Shown: piece by piece, positions 1 through 11,115 of the stretch | Numbering within the stretch: the stretch's first letter is position 1 | Layout of the letters: each line of letters opens with the position of its first letter | Assembly (NCBI GenBank): GCA_030247885.1 | Contig: JAPDRO010000011.1 | Location: 682,001 to 746,000, forward strand | Reading direction: 5' to 3' | DNA from: Taxawa tesnikishii (nom. ined.) | Lineage: Eukaryota > Ascomycota > Dothideomycetes > Dothideales | DNA length: 64,000 nt | Translations under genes and position numbers: made by a program | The notes under the pieces: model-generated | What the model saw: the letters and a program-made list of their open reading frames with translations, nothing else | What the model was told of the DNA's origin: nothing | Databases searched by the model: none

Positions 1-180
1 CCGGAACGCATGATAGAAAATCCACAGCGGAGAGACGCAAGCCCACCAAGGTCCTCTGATGTGGCTCAGCTTGCGGTAACTCAGATAGGTGCTGACGCTC
101 AGATAGATGATTCCGAGAGTTCCGAAGACACCAAGGATGGACCAGGTGCTAGTTTTGGTCACGACGTCTAGTAGAGCCAT
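1..180 (-). CDS. Cytochrome P450, N-terminal 60 residues (runs off left edge)
   Basis: The open frame begins at an ATG at 180-178 and reaches the window edge without a stop. The 60 visible residues contain one hydrophobic membrane anchor at about residues 13-32 (WSILGVFGTLGIIYLSVSTY), then a basic stretch and the proline/glycine hinge 'LSHIRGPWWACVSPLW'. This resembles the 'L.hIPGPwWAafSpLW' start of fungal microsomal P450s. The anchor would hold the enzyme in the ER membrane with the catalytic domain in the cytosol. The heme-binding cysteine and the I-helix lie outside the window, so substrate and clan cannot be given. The family call is fairly secure from this N-terminus alone. Whether the gene is intact is unknown. 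Confidence 0.72.
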   Translation of the reverse strand, partial: MALLDVVTKTSTWSILGVFGTLGIIYLSVSTYLSYRKLSHIRGPWWACVSPLWIFYHAFR

Positions 181-885
181 GTGGTCCCCAAGTCTTTCAG
201 TTCTCGCGAGCTCGAGAGGTGAAAAGGAAAGCGCGGAAGTGCACAAGGAGGGATGGGGAGCGAGGAACGGATACCTACATATTTGTATTCCTGCACAGCT
301 GGGAATAGTTGTGAGACTTACTGTTCTGGGAGCTGAGAGCTACAGCTGGGCACCAGTGGCCAGGGTTGCATCTCTTCCTGTGGGTGGCCTTACATCCTGG
401 TTGCATGGGGAGCACAACTGTAACGAAAGCGGGTGGTTGCCTGTGCGTTGTCCCCATAACTAGCTGACGTTGCTCGATTGGTTGCCTCGCTCCTGAACTT
501 GGTCTTGCCGTTGCACTCATACTGGCATGAAGTGTTTTTGCGGTTGTAAGCGTAGCAGACGAGAAGTCCTCACAATGCCGCTTCACAGTCGATTGTATCT
601 CCGCGCAAGATGACGAGGGTTGACTCGATTCGCTCGTGAAGCATGTTGTTCAATTGACGATACTCTCGTCTGCTGGTGGGAGTTTGTAGAAGGAATATTA
701 CGAGAGTGAAGGAAAAGAATGAAGGAACGGCCAAGGCGTGCCGCCAAGGGCATCAAGCGAGATGGACGAGGGAAGAGGATAGATAGGGTTCAGCAAATGT
801 GTTTTTGTCGCATTTTCAGGCGTACCGCAACTTGTACGATGATCGACAATCTGACAGTCTATGTACATGGTTTCGTCATTTCTTC

Positions 886-918
886 CATCCCAATCCCAAT
901 CCCAATCCCAATCCCATC
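886..918. repeat. Hexanucleotide microsatellite (CCCAAT)n, G-quadruplex motif on the minus strand
   Basis: About five uninterrupted copies of CCCAAT lie between the P450 start and the 3' end of FIG1. On the minus strand this reads as runs of three G separated by three-base loops (GGGATT repeated, ending GGGATGGG), which fits the classical G-quadruplex pattern. Nothing else recognisable is seen in the roughly 940-bp gap 181-1118. Confidence 0.8.
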
Positions 919-1118
919 CGTTCCATTCAAACGCCCATAAATGCTGCCGATGCTGCAAAGAAAACCATTGTGAGTATCTGAACCCATCCGTCGGCTGTCA
1001 TGGGTATCCGAAAAAAAAAACATTCGCCAGTCTTTATGCAGTGTCGCTTTCGTGGTTCTCGTCATTGTACATTTTCCTTCTTTCATTCCCTCATCACATC
1101 CCCTCCTTCAAGTTACCC

Positions 1119-2049
1119 TTATTCATCCGTCAACCGGTCCAACAGATGAATGCTCAGAATCATCACCAACAACCCAATCGTCACTATGATCAACAACGCG
1201 AACCCAAACCAGCCGAGAACCATCGCTGTGCTCCCGACCCCGCTCCTGACACTCCCGTTGCCAAAGTCTTGCGCCACTTGCGCCGCGGCCACGGATGCCG
1301 TGTGCTGCCACAGCACGGAGACAAGCACGAAGATGGAGGCGATGAAGATGAGGGCGAGGGCGACCTGGGAGACGGGCCGGGAGGGGAAGGGCTTGATGTC
1401 GATGTCGGAGCCCGTGCGGGCGTCGTGTTCTTCATGCCAGCCTGGGAAGGTGGCCAGGAGGAGGAAGGTTATGAAGGCGAGGATGATTGCTACGATCCTA
1501 AAGAACCAGGTCTGTTAGTGGAGATTGTTGGACAGATAGAGTCGGAAGCAGTTTACGTACAGCAGGTAAGGGAAGACGATGTAGTCCTTGAATGTCTGCG
1601 CGATCCAGATGAGGTTGAGTGGGTCTTGGTCGACGCTAATTTGCTGCGCAAGCAGTGTTGCATTGTTTGAGCACAAGAAGTTGTCGCCTCCCTCGGGACT
1701 AACGCAAAGCCCGAAGTATCCAACCCTCACTTCCAATTGCGCTTGGCCGACGATGTTGGCGATGGCGGCTGTCACGCCCGGGTCCACCTGTGCTGGGTTG
1801 TACGTCGGCGTATACGATTGGTAATAGAGGTCTATGAGGAAGATGCCCGGTATGAGTGGCGAGGAGGATGAGCATCCTGCGAGGAGGAGAGCTGTGCGAA
1901 GCGGTCAGTCGATTTATTCGGTTTAGTAGATGGGAGGAAGTACTCACACAGAAGGATGATAGCGATTGCGATGAGGATCATGAGAACATGGTGATATCCC
2001 AAAAGGGTATCAACCGTTGAATACCTACCGCGAACCGTACGTTCGGCAT
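1119..2049 (-). CDS. FIG1: FIG1-family membrane protein (Ca2+ regulator / mating fusion)
   Basis: Three exons: 1948-2049, 1557-1891 and 1119-1511. The introns 1892-1947 and 1512-1556 have GTGAGT/GTAAAC donors and CAG acceptors. The protein (about 276 aa) has a first TM helix with 'GYHHVLMILIAIAIILL' and the motif 'LAGCSSSSPLIPGIFLIDLYY'. An extracellular loop follows with 'YFGLCVSPEGG' and a second Cys ('FLCSNN'), then three further TM helices. This is the fungal FIG1 layout: a low-affinity Ca2+ influx regulator at the plasma membrane needed for mating and hyphal fusion. The N-terminus (MPNVRFAVGIQRLIPF) and TM1 are in different frames across the A-run at 2001-2004, as if one base were missing. 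An in-frame ATG at 1981-1979 could start a shorter product. The family call is strong and the exact start is uncertain. Confidence 0.85.
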
Positions 2050-2944
2050 TGCGATTGGGATGTGCTACCGGGTTATCGGTGAAGGTGTGTAGGTGTGGTT
2101 GTGGGAGATTCTCCTGCGGCTCCCGAAGGACCGGGAGATTGGTGTTTTCTGTTGGAACGCAGATGAACTGTCTTGTTCCTGTACTTCTTCGTCGAAGAAT
2201 GTGTGCGAGTGTTCAAAGTTGGATGGTCTTGGCACGTTCCGACTGTTGCAGAGGCGTTGCCAACTGGGAAGCGGTATGCGGAGGAAGACGATAGCGATAG
2301 CGATAGCGACGGATTGCGAACGCTGCAACGGTGGATTGTCAGAGTGTGTACGGCGTTTCTTTCGAACGGTGGAGAGAGGTTGTATGCTTAGCTTAGAAAG
2401 TGGACGTGGCCCAGCCCTTGCAGTGTAGGTATACTGTGTGCGAAAATGGGGTGGTTGAGTTTCCAGCCATGCTCCAGCCTCACGATTTCATCGAGGCTTC
2501 ATACAGCGTCGTGTAGGGCTGATCCCAAACAGAGTTGGCGAGACAACGACGATTTTTGCGGGGAGATGCCCAGACGCCCTAAAAGCCACTCCCGTCATTG
2601 GCCCGTTCCCCTGCGTTCCAGGGTCTGTGCTCCAGCGGTAAATCCTTGACTGGAAAAGGACTGGACCACGTCAGGTCAGAATCGATAGCTAATAGTCGCT
2701 GTTATGGATGATTTGTTCTTCTCATTCGCGTGGATGGAGATGGATATCTGAGTCGCAAAGAAACGACCTCAAAACAAGGAGAAGCAGGTTGAGATACTTC
2801 ATCTTGCCATTGCCCCCAACACCTTTTCCGCCTAACCACGCTTAACCCTCCTTGCCCGTGTTGAACCCCGGAAACATCGCCTTTTTTGTCTTCCCATAAC
2901 GCCGCGCAATGCATCACATCGTTTTGCCCCATGACTGTTAGGTT
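2050..2944. other. Intergenic region FIG1-SHMT with short (GATAGC)n repeat
   Basis: No convincing gene is seen here. A short tandem GATAGC repeat (about 3.5 copies) sits at 2289-2309. The part next to FIG1 is its likely promoter; the part next to 2945 is the 3' flank of SHMT. Confidence 0.5.
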
Positions 2945-4564
2945 TTAGACTGGGAGAGGGAAAGTGCCAGCCCAGGCGGCGATCTCCTGCTTCAGGTCCT
3001 TGAGCTCCTGCACCTCTCCGCTGGCGACCTTGGCCTTGAAATCCTTGAGCTTGTTGTTCTCTTTTGGCAGCTCGCTCTGCACTTTCTTGCACAGCTGCAC
3101 CGCCTGATCGATGTAGCCAGCAATCCGCTTGAAGTCGGCCTCGCCCATGCCTCTGCTGGTCATGGCTGGCGCTCCAATTCTGATACCCATAGGAGTAAGC
3201 GCGGACTTGTCACCTGGAGTGGTGTTCTTGTTGCAAGCAACGTTGATCTGGTCGAGAACGGCCTCGACACGGGCGCCGTCCAGAGAGAATGGCTTCAGGT
3301 CGACCAAAACCATGTGGTTGTCTGTGCCGTCGGTCACGAGCTTGTAGCCGCGGGACTTGAACTCCTCCTCCAGCGCCTTGGCATTCTTCTTAACCTGCTG
3401 CTGGTACTGCTTGAACTCTGGGCTCTGCGCCTGCTTGAGGGCAACAGCCAAAGCGGTGATGGTGTGGTTGTGAGGACCACCCTGGTGACCAGGGAAGACA
3501 CTGAAGTTGATTGGTCCCTCGAGGTCGTACAGAACCTGCACCTCCTTGCCAGCCTTCATCTCGGTCTTCCTCACTCCCTTCCTGAAGAAAATCATGGCGC
3601 CTCTTGGTCCTCTCAAGCTCTTGTGGGTGGTGGTGGTGACGACGTCGGCGTACTGGAAAGGCGAGTCCATAACACCAGCTGCGATCAAACCGGAAATGTG
3701 TGCCATGTCCACCATGAAGTAGCAGCCAACCTTGTCGGCAATCTTGCGCATACGCCTATAGTCGATCTCGCGGCAGTAAGCAGAGGTACCGCCAACGATG
3801 ACCTTGGGTCTATACATGAGCGCATTCTGCTCAAGCTGGTCGTAGTCGATCAGGCCGGTGTCAAGGTTGACGCGGTATGGGAAGGTTTCGAAGTAGGTAG
3901 AGACGGCGGAGATCCTGCAAACAGCCACAAATCAGTTCCATGTCCCTACAATGCAGAGCAGAAAGCCGTACTTCTTCTGTGGGGTCTGGTATCCGTGACT
4001 CAAGTGACCACCGTGTGGCAAATCAAGACCCATCAATCTCTCGTGCGGCCTCATGATGGCCTGGTAGACCTCCAGGTTGGCAGGGCTACCACTGAGGCAC
4101 TGAACGTTGACACCCCACTTCTCGGGGTCGAGGTTGAAAGCCTTCAGGGCACGAGCCTGGCAGGTGAGCTCAATGGCATCAATGTGCTGGTTACCACCGT
4201 AGTAACGAGCACCGGGGTAACCCTCGGAGTACTTGTTGCTCATGGGAGAGCCGAGAGCATCGAAAACGGCACGGGAAGTGACGTTCTCAGAGGCAATCAG
4301 GAGGATGGACTCGCGCTGGCGCTTGATTTCCTTCTCCTGCAGTCATTGTCAGCATGAGTACTTGACGAGGTTTGGCAGTGACCAGCTTACCATGATCTGG
4401 GCGATCTCCGGGTCAGTCTCGACGAGAGACTTCTCCATGAGCTATACACCAGTCAGCCATCTCTTCGAGCCCAGCAAGGTACAGCGGCGACTGACATCGC
4501 GGTGAGACTGTGGCAGGGCGTAAGAGCCCTCGCTGTGGGCGCCATTCACTCCGTTCGTGGCCAT
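2945..4564 (-). CDS. SHM2: Serine hydroxymethyltransferase, cytosolic type
   Basis: Four exons: 4496-4564, 4391-4441, 3972-4336 and 2945-3914, giving 484 aa with no frame break. The enzyme interconverts serine + THF and glycine + 5,10-methylene-THF with pyridoxal phosphate, feeding one-carbon metabolism. The PLP-binding signature '[20 protein letters not shown]' is present with the Schiff-base lysine near residue 260. Also seen are '[16 protein letters not shown]' (substrate/tetramer region) and '[12 protein letters not shown]'. The N-terminus [13 protein letters not shown] lacks a basic amphipathic presequence, so it is the cytosolic isozyme rather than the mitochondrial one. First intron donor is GTCAGT; the others are GTAAGC and GTACGG. 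Identification is very secure. The symbol follows the yeast cytosolic isozyme. Confidence 0.96.
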
Positions 4565-4835
4565 GTTGTATCTCGTGTGCGTTTGTCTGTGGTGTTCGAG
4601 AAACGAGACGCGAAGAAAGATGTATGAGAGAGAAGGTGTGACTACGCGACAGCAATATTTTTCTGGAGACTTGGCGGGCGCGAAATGGTCAGAACGGTCC
4701 CTCTCCTTCGAGCTCCCCACCCCACATGTCCGAGATCGCTGTTCGGTAGACGGGCCGAATCTGGAACTTTATTGGTAGTTACAACGCCCTTCAACAATTA
4801 CTTCAGGAACAGGGTAGCAAGACGGGTATATAGCT

Positions 4836-6641
4836 CTAGCAACCAGCCCACCATGAGTCTCCTAGCCAAATCGGAACTTTCTTCTCAGCTCTCCCACAAC
4901 AAGCCGCTCCAACACAGTGCTCCAAACTCCCAAACCGCATCCTCCGCCTCGTGAGTCCTGCACCATAATGCGCATACTTCGCCGAGTTGGTCATGATAAC
5001 CCCAACATCCGCCGGGATGATGGGCTCACTGATCATGCACCAGCACGTATCCGTGACTATCTGCACCCCGAAAGTCGTCAGGCTAGCGATATGCCCGTCC
5101 CGTTCGGCTCGAGCGTAGGTATCGCGACCGCATGTGATAATGACGGTCACTTTGCCGCTCTTCACCAGGCCGCTGCAGAGGCGTGAGAGCCCAGCGATTT
5201 CGTTGTATGAGAAGTGTGGGTTGCCTAGGGAGATGAGTCCAACATCTATTTCCATCGCGCGGTCCAGTTGGCGCCAGCAAGCGGCCAGATCGGCATGCGT
5301 GATAACAGCGGACGTCGTTGTGCGCAAGTGCCATGCTATATCACCTGCCGTCGATGCTTCGGGGTGATACCTGCAATGTGGAACATAGGTGCACTTGACG
5401 TCGTTGCGAATGCTGCACCGAAGGCTTTTAGATCGTCTTCTGAGACTCTGCCCGCCAGAACCTCTAATCCTGTGACAATGGGAATGCGATTTGCGGCGAT
5501 GTCTCCCACCATGTACCCGAGAACCGGGAAGAGAGCATCGTCAGCGCCTTCAATCGGCGGGGTAGAAATCTTGATACGGGCTTGACGGTTCGATGCAATG
5601 TGGCAGCCGATGTTTGGAGCCCGTCCTGTCAGGGCGACACAAATGTCCATGAAGTCAGGATACTTCATAGTCCTCGCGCCGAGGACACTGTTGGCATAGA
5701 CAACTGCATTGGACTCGGCCCACATAATCTGTTCGCCCTTAGCGGGAGCGCTGGAGAGTTGATACGGAGCGCAAGTGTAGGTAGGTCTCGCTCCCATTCT
5801 CACATAAGCGTCTGCGAGCTTAGCAGCAGGACCGGCTTGTGAGGAGGGTACCCCTTGGTCGAACCAGCGCTGCCTGTCGATGGAGATAGAATTTAAGGTG
5901 GAGGGAACGCGCACTTTGGCGCTCCATGAGCATAGTTGTTCGGCAAACAGAAGGCTTGCTGGCCCGGTGTAGATACAACCGTCGATGTGTGCTTGGGTCA
6001 CGTCGATCAAGCTCTGAGCGCCTTGAATGAGGGCCATCTGGAGTACGACACGCATGGCTACTTCGGCGGCTTTACCGAGACTTCCAGCTAGTATCTGACG
6101 GTCGAATGCTGTCAATGTAAAATCATCTGGAAGCTCAAGTTCTGCGCCGTAGCTAAGAGAATGTGCTACGCCTTCCTTCTGCTCGTTAACAACCGCTTCT
6201 TCCACACATCGAATAATTCCCCTTCAATTAGTACAAGCTCAGCGGTCTCGATCGCAGCAAAGCCCTTCCCGGACAGCTGAACAACCGGCACCGACTTCCC
6301 GAAGAATTCTCTAGCGACGACGACGCCGAGCGTCAGGATCGTTTCCTCGCGTTCGAAGACCAGGGCAGCAGGGTTACAACCGTTGAGCAGAAGCTCTAAG
6401 AGGATTCCGCTGCCAGAACATGATCCTCGACCGCTCGGAATAGCAAGGACCCTGCCGGCTACGCAGCTGCCAGCAAGGGGTGCTGTTGATCGATGATAGC
6501 GCCGGTCTGGGGATCAATCCCTCCCCAGAAGCTCAACGGTGTTCTGCTAAAGAGGAGTTGGCCCTGTGCTGTGCCGGAGATGAGAGCAATGCCCGAGAGT
6601 GTCACGGGTTCGCAATGACGTGCGTGATTGTGTTGGTCCAT
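4836..6641 (-). CDS. Aconitase X (AcnX) hydro-lyase, fused small and large domains; frame-broken
   Basis: The N-terminal part is the AcnX small 'swivel' domain ('[20 protein letters not shown]', then '[18 protein letters not shown]' and '[18 protein letters not shown]'). The rest is the large catalytic domain: '[17 protein letters not shown]', '[19 protein letters not shown]', and a C-terminal part with '[14 protein letters not shown]' and '[11 protein letters not shown]'. In ascomycetes the two domains are commonly one polypeptide. Characterised AcnX enzymes dehydrate cis-3-hydroxy-L-proline or mevalonate 5-phosphate using an Fe-S cluster; which applies here is not known. Three frame changes occur: near 6471-6483, near 6202-6209 (a GTGTG repeat) and near 5357-5365 (a C-run). 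They are either assembly indels or real decay; protein similarity stays high throughout. The start could be 6641 ([12 protein letters not shown]) or the upstream ATG at 6680. Confidence 0.82.
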
Positions 6642-7014
6642 GATGAACCAGATTGAGTCAAGATGAGCGGTTGGAAGCAATTATAACAGAGGAAACATGA
6701 GAGGTCGAATGGGTTTTGGTGAAGAGACCTACCGTATGTATCTGCGGTAGTAACTCGACACCTTTACCACATACGCCCTACCCTGGTTCTGGAGTGGAGT
6801 AGGGAGTATATATGCCTAAGAACACCTTGTCCGAGATCGCTGCTCGGTTGCACGGGCCGACAATAATGCCGATCTTCGTCGCGTTCATAGAGGACGTGTT
6901 CAAGTGCAGGGCAATCTCGTTTTTGCTGCAAACCTCCCTTCCAGATCCGACACATGCCGAAGAACGCACATGATTCGCAATAGAATGGAACCTCATACTT
7001 GAGGCATGTAAAAC

Positions 7015-8279
7015 ATGTCAGTTGACGCTACTGGCGGCTCAGCCGCCAAGTCAAGCCTCCATTCCCTTCCAGGCCTCAGGCGGCAAGGCATCTTCCAGTC
7101 ATATTTCTTGCAATCTCTCTTCTGCTCCTTTGATCCCATGTGCACTTCACAACGCAGCGTTTGGTGACAGCTTTCCGCGTCTGCCAGTCGTCTGGGCCCG
7201 AGACCTTGCATCAGCTTCGATGAGGCTGTTCTGACACTGGAAGCAATATCCTTTGGCTCACCGTCTCAGCCGCCATTGCAGCATGCGTGTGCTTGCTGTC
7301 AGTATGTGATCAAATTCTTAGCGGACGCATCAGAAACCGTATTGTATGCTCGCCGCGCCCGCCGACGATCCAGGTATCACTTGGTACACAGGTCTTCAAA
7401 GTCGCTCAAAGGCACAGTTGGTGGCATCCGGTACTTCAGGACCCATCGCAACCCCGCGCAATACACTGCTGCATCAGCCGTGGGCTGTTCATGGTCTCGC
7501 TCGATCCATAGACCATCAAGAGGTCGCAGACTCCAGCGGAGCGATTAGAGAGAACCTCGTTGTCCTTGAAGTGCACCCTCGATCGAGGTCAAAGGGGAGA
7601 TGTCTACAAGATCGAAATCCACGCAGATACACAAAACTACTATTGGCTGTTGAGCGTCTACACCGTTCACGCGACAGAAGGCGAGGTCCTCTTGGGGTTG
7701 TCGTGGAGTGCGTTAACGGCTGAAGTTGACTCGGATTCGACGGTAAGCTGCTGCGTAAGCACGAGGCCTGCCAACACTCATGTAGCATCAGAGGCAAACT
7801 TCGAGCTTGCGCGCAATTGGCTAGCAACCGGCCATACGCAGTATGGCCTACTTTGTAACGAGGAACATTCAGTTGGGTCGACGTTTCGTCAATCTACAAG
7901 GGTACTACTGGATGTTGGCGCCTCCAGCAACCATGACATCAAGCTCTGCAGCACTACGAAATGGAAGCAACAAGACAAGACTCGCTATACCGCTCTATCC
8001 TATTACAGGGGAGCTACACATAGGTTGTAAACTATCACCGCCTCTCTTCCCGATCGCATGTCCGGAATCTTGATCAGCACCCTCCCAAAGACTCTGCATG
8101 ACGCTGTTGTGGTCATCAAAGCATTGCAAGTACAACAATTATGGGTCGACAGCCTTTGTATTGTTCAGAATGATCCGGATGAGGTCGCACAAGAGATAGC
8201 GCAGATGCCCGAATATTACGAAGGCGCATGGGCAACCATCATGACCGCGTCAGCATTAGATCCGCAGCCACTGGAATAG
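7015..8279 (+). pseudogene. HET-domain (heterokaryon incompatibility) gene, broken and truncated
   Basis: One reading frame runs from an ATG at 7015 towards 8279. It carries an N-terminal Cys motif ('QHACACCQYVIKFLADASE'), a linker ('FELARNWLATGHTQYGLLC'), a pre-HET motif ('LLDVGASSNHDIKL') and the HET core: 'RYTALSYYRG' followed by 'LPKTLHDAVVVIKALQVQQL', 'WVDSLCIVQND' and an 'EYYEGAWATIMTASA' block. HET domains are TIR-related modules that trigger cell death after non-self contact between hyphae. Here the tail normally found after the HET core is missing and a small number of breaks interrupt the frame, so it is probably a dead allele. It lies head to head with AcnX and ends 93 bp from the CorA-like gene on the other strand. 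Confidence 0.78.
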
Positions 8280-8371
8280 CATATCCACCAAGTGGGAGAA
8301 ATAGCTTTCTTGAGATGACTCTAGATGGAAGTGGGTTCTTCAAAGCGCACATGGCGGAAATGACGTATCAA

Positions 8372-10017
8372 TCAATATCCATCGTCCTTCTCACCTCGTA
8401 ACCTAGACCGTGATCGCGCCCTTGCATCGTCCCCACCAGCCGGTCTCTGCGCCTTGTGCTTCACCCTGCCCTGCCTATTCCCACCCGGCACATCAACGTT
8501 GTCCGGCAGTTCGTCCCCCAGCATCGTAAAACTGCTTGGCTTGAGATGAATCTTCAGCTCCTCGACCGGATACAGCAGTTTCTGCACCTGCCTTACAGTC
8601 CAAGGAAATACAACGTTGAAAGCACAGCTGGCGATGAACACCGGGATAGCAGCCCAGAGGTACCATATCGCTGGCCAAGTAATCGTTGTGATGCCCCAGA
8701 TTGATGCGAGATATGAGAGCGGTAGGAAGAGTGTAGCGACGATGGAAAGGAACTGGGAATAGTCTGATTGGACAGCGCTCTGGATGTTGAACTCAAGTTC
8801 GATGAGGTTGTTGAAGCGCTCCTTGAGCCCGTCGAGCGTGGAGTCGTACTGTTCTAGATCCTCTACCGCGTCGTCCATGTCTCCCCACAATGGATCCTTT
8901 TGCTCGCGTTTTGGTACATCGTCTCTCGGTTTTTGAAGTTTCTTGAAAGCGCGGGTGTGGAAGTGCAGGTACTCTTTTAACTCGTACAGACGATCCACTT
9001 CGTTGTGCAGGAGCCTTGTTCTCGTCTTGACTGGCAGATGACGACCATGGCTGTTGGCCTCGGCTTCGTTGAGGCGAGTAACGATCTCGGAAATGATGTT
9101 TTGCCAATCAGTCAACAGCCAGTATAGGCGGGAAAATAACCAGCATATGCCTTCTTCGTCCTCTCGTGGCTGGTCGAAGTCTCCGTCACGGTACAAATAG
9201 TCAAACATGAGCTCGGTTACCACATGCTCCGAGACAGGCGTTGGCTTGGTGAAGATGATCGCGACTGAAACTTCTTGATCGAATCAGCAAGCACCACGAC
9301 CGCACTCCCATACCCCGATCCGGAAGCGGTAGTGCGAGATGTCCGGCAAACCAAAGTCGTCCCATCGAGGCGGTTCCATGTCAATAGACCAGTAACAAAC
9401 CTGAAACTGCATCAGCACACACAAAGACCCATCGTTTGAAGCCCAGGTGACTGTCTCTTACCTGCGGAACGTTCATATGATCAACGATGAATGTCCAAGG
9501 CACGTCCTTGCCCCTCCTACTCGCTTTCTCCGGAAACTGCATCGTCCCCGCAAACTGTACTTTACGGTCCAGATCCCCAATCTCTGATCCGTGATCCTCG
9601 ATACAAGTAGCCAGGACGTCTTCCAGCCACGGTTGGTATCCGTTCACGGAGATGACCAAGGGATCTCTGGGAAATGAGCGCACTTGCTCGTCGACCAGTC
9701 GAGCAAAACGTGGCGTATCCCGAGGTCCGGTTACCGTGATCTCGTAGAATCGTCGTGGGCTGCGTCTGCTACCGATCCGAATAGTGATGGTCCCGTTGCC
9801 ATGATCCCAGGATCTACGGGAACGAAGACGCCGCCGCCTTGCCATTTGTAGCCCAGTCTGAGTCTGTGAAGCTGTATCGCGGGAAGTAGATAGTATTTAT
9901 TCGATCTATTCCAGGCTTTCCTCCGCGTGAACCAGCGAGATGCGAGCGTAGGTAATTCTCTCGGTCTTTACCGTATACAGAACGAAAGTCTATCCTAGAA
10001 GTGCATAGAGTAGACAA
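8372..10017 (-). CDS. CorA-like two-TM membrane protein, divergent, structure uncertain
   Basis: The C-terminal 284 residues (8372-9223) have a long charged alpha-helical region, then two close TM segments ('LPLSYLASIWGITT' and 'WYLWAAIPVFIASCAFNVVF') and a basic tail rich in R/K/G. This is the fold of fungal CorA-like (Mg2+ transporter-like) proteins. The loop motif is G-I-T where true CorA channels have G-M-N, so Mg2+ selectivity is doubtful. Upstream coding blocks are 9463-9845 (ending 'FIVDHMNVPQ' at a GTAAGA donor) and 9814-10017 ('LRSHLAGSRGGKPGIDRI'). A short exon near 9290-9405 ('VCYWSIDMEPPRWDDFGLPD') runs into an in-frame TGA at 9284-9286 unless an unseen intron removes it. The two upstream blocks are also in different frames. 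It is either a decaying gene or partly misread. It converges with the HET relic to its left. Confidence 0.6.
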
Positions 10018-11115
10018 AGGAATGTAGAAAAGAGCTTACGAACGGCAGAGACACAGTCAGGCATGCGTACGAGCTGAACAGTACGGATGCTGTTTGTTGT
10101 GTACACGTGCCAGTCTCGATGACGTCTTGGCGCTCAATCCTCCTCCTCTCCCGGTCAGCGAGCGCGTGAATTCGAGCGCCAGCCACAGACATACTGGCTG
10201 CGGACGACTCTCAACAATTACCAGCGACATCGAACCCACGCTTCCGGATCAGTAGACAGTAGAAGCTCCCCATTATCTCGAATGTAGCGGGAAGGTCGAT
10301 ACCAACAATCAACTTTGCAAGTCGCAGTGGGTATGGAGCTGGATACAGGCCAGGTGCTGTCGCAGGGGTTGTCTTCTCGGATCGGATATCGTATCTTCCG
10401 CCAAGCCGTCAGCGATCTAGAACGTTTGCTCTGTTTGCGCAGGGCTTCTGGATCTTTTGCATGTTGCATGTTGCATGTTGCAAGTCGCCGCAACAACGAC
10501 AATGGGCATGATGCACGATCGTTCCTTGGATAACCTGTCGTTTTGACCTATATACTACTACCTTGGGTACCCAGAATCGACTTCACGGCATACGTTCCGA
10601 TGAACCAATACGCACCTGTGCATCTATCCTTCCGAAAACACTTGCGCCCCTTCTCGAGGCACACCGTTGCTTCAGTGTAACGGCCTAGAAGCAACAACGG
10701 CAGCCCTACCGATCAGGGCCTAGAGTAATTTCGCCTCAAGCTAGCCCCAATAGAGCATGTTGGAGAGACCGAGGAAAGGATCTCCTGTACCTCCCCTTTT
10801 CGGGCTAGTACGTCTTACTTTTAGGTAACCTACGCCACCCAGTGTCCATCCGGGGTCCCCGTATCCCATGTTCTTTACACGCAGCTTTTGACAATCGAAA
10901 GATTCCATTGCCCGAGCCAATCGTGTTCCATTTTCCCATATCGCATTGCGGGGGTTTTATTCGAGATCGTTACGAAGCAACAAACGCCGGAATCTGGACC
11001 CTTGCCGTCATCCAGATCTACACTACGTAGGATTCTCGGTTCTTATTGTTCATCTTCCCTTCCACCTCGTTTTTGCTATCAAAGTAGGTTCTGCAGTTAG
11101 CGAACACCAAGCAAC
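10018..11115. other. Intergenic, no gene seen
   Basis: Only short, low-quality open frames occur on both strands, with no recognisable domain. The 3' end, next to the permease ATG at 11116, is the likely promoter and leader of that gene. Confidence 0.5.

Noticed and set aside
886-918. Telomere-like repeat
   Set aside because: The unit is TTGGGA, not the fungal TTAGGG, and there are only about five copies with genes on both sides.
3314-4357. 347-codon open frame on the plus strand opposite SHMT
   Set aside because: It is the antisense shadow of a highly conserved gene with biased codon use; no domain and no splice logic.
6764-6996. Minus-strand open frames upstream of AcnX
   Set aside because: No domain, odd composition, and no splice connection to AcnX or the HET gene.
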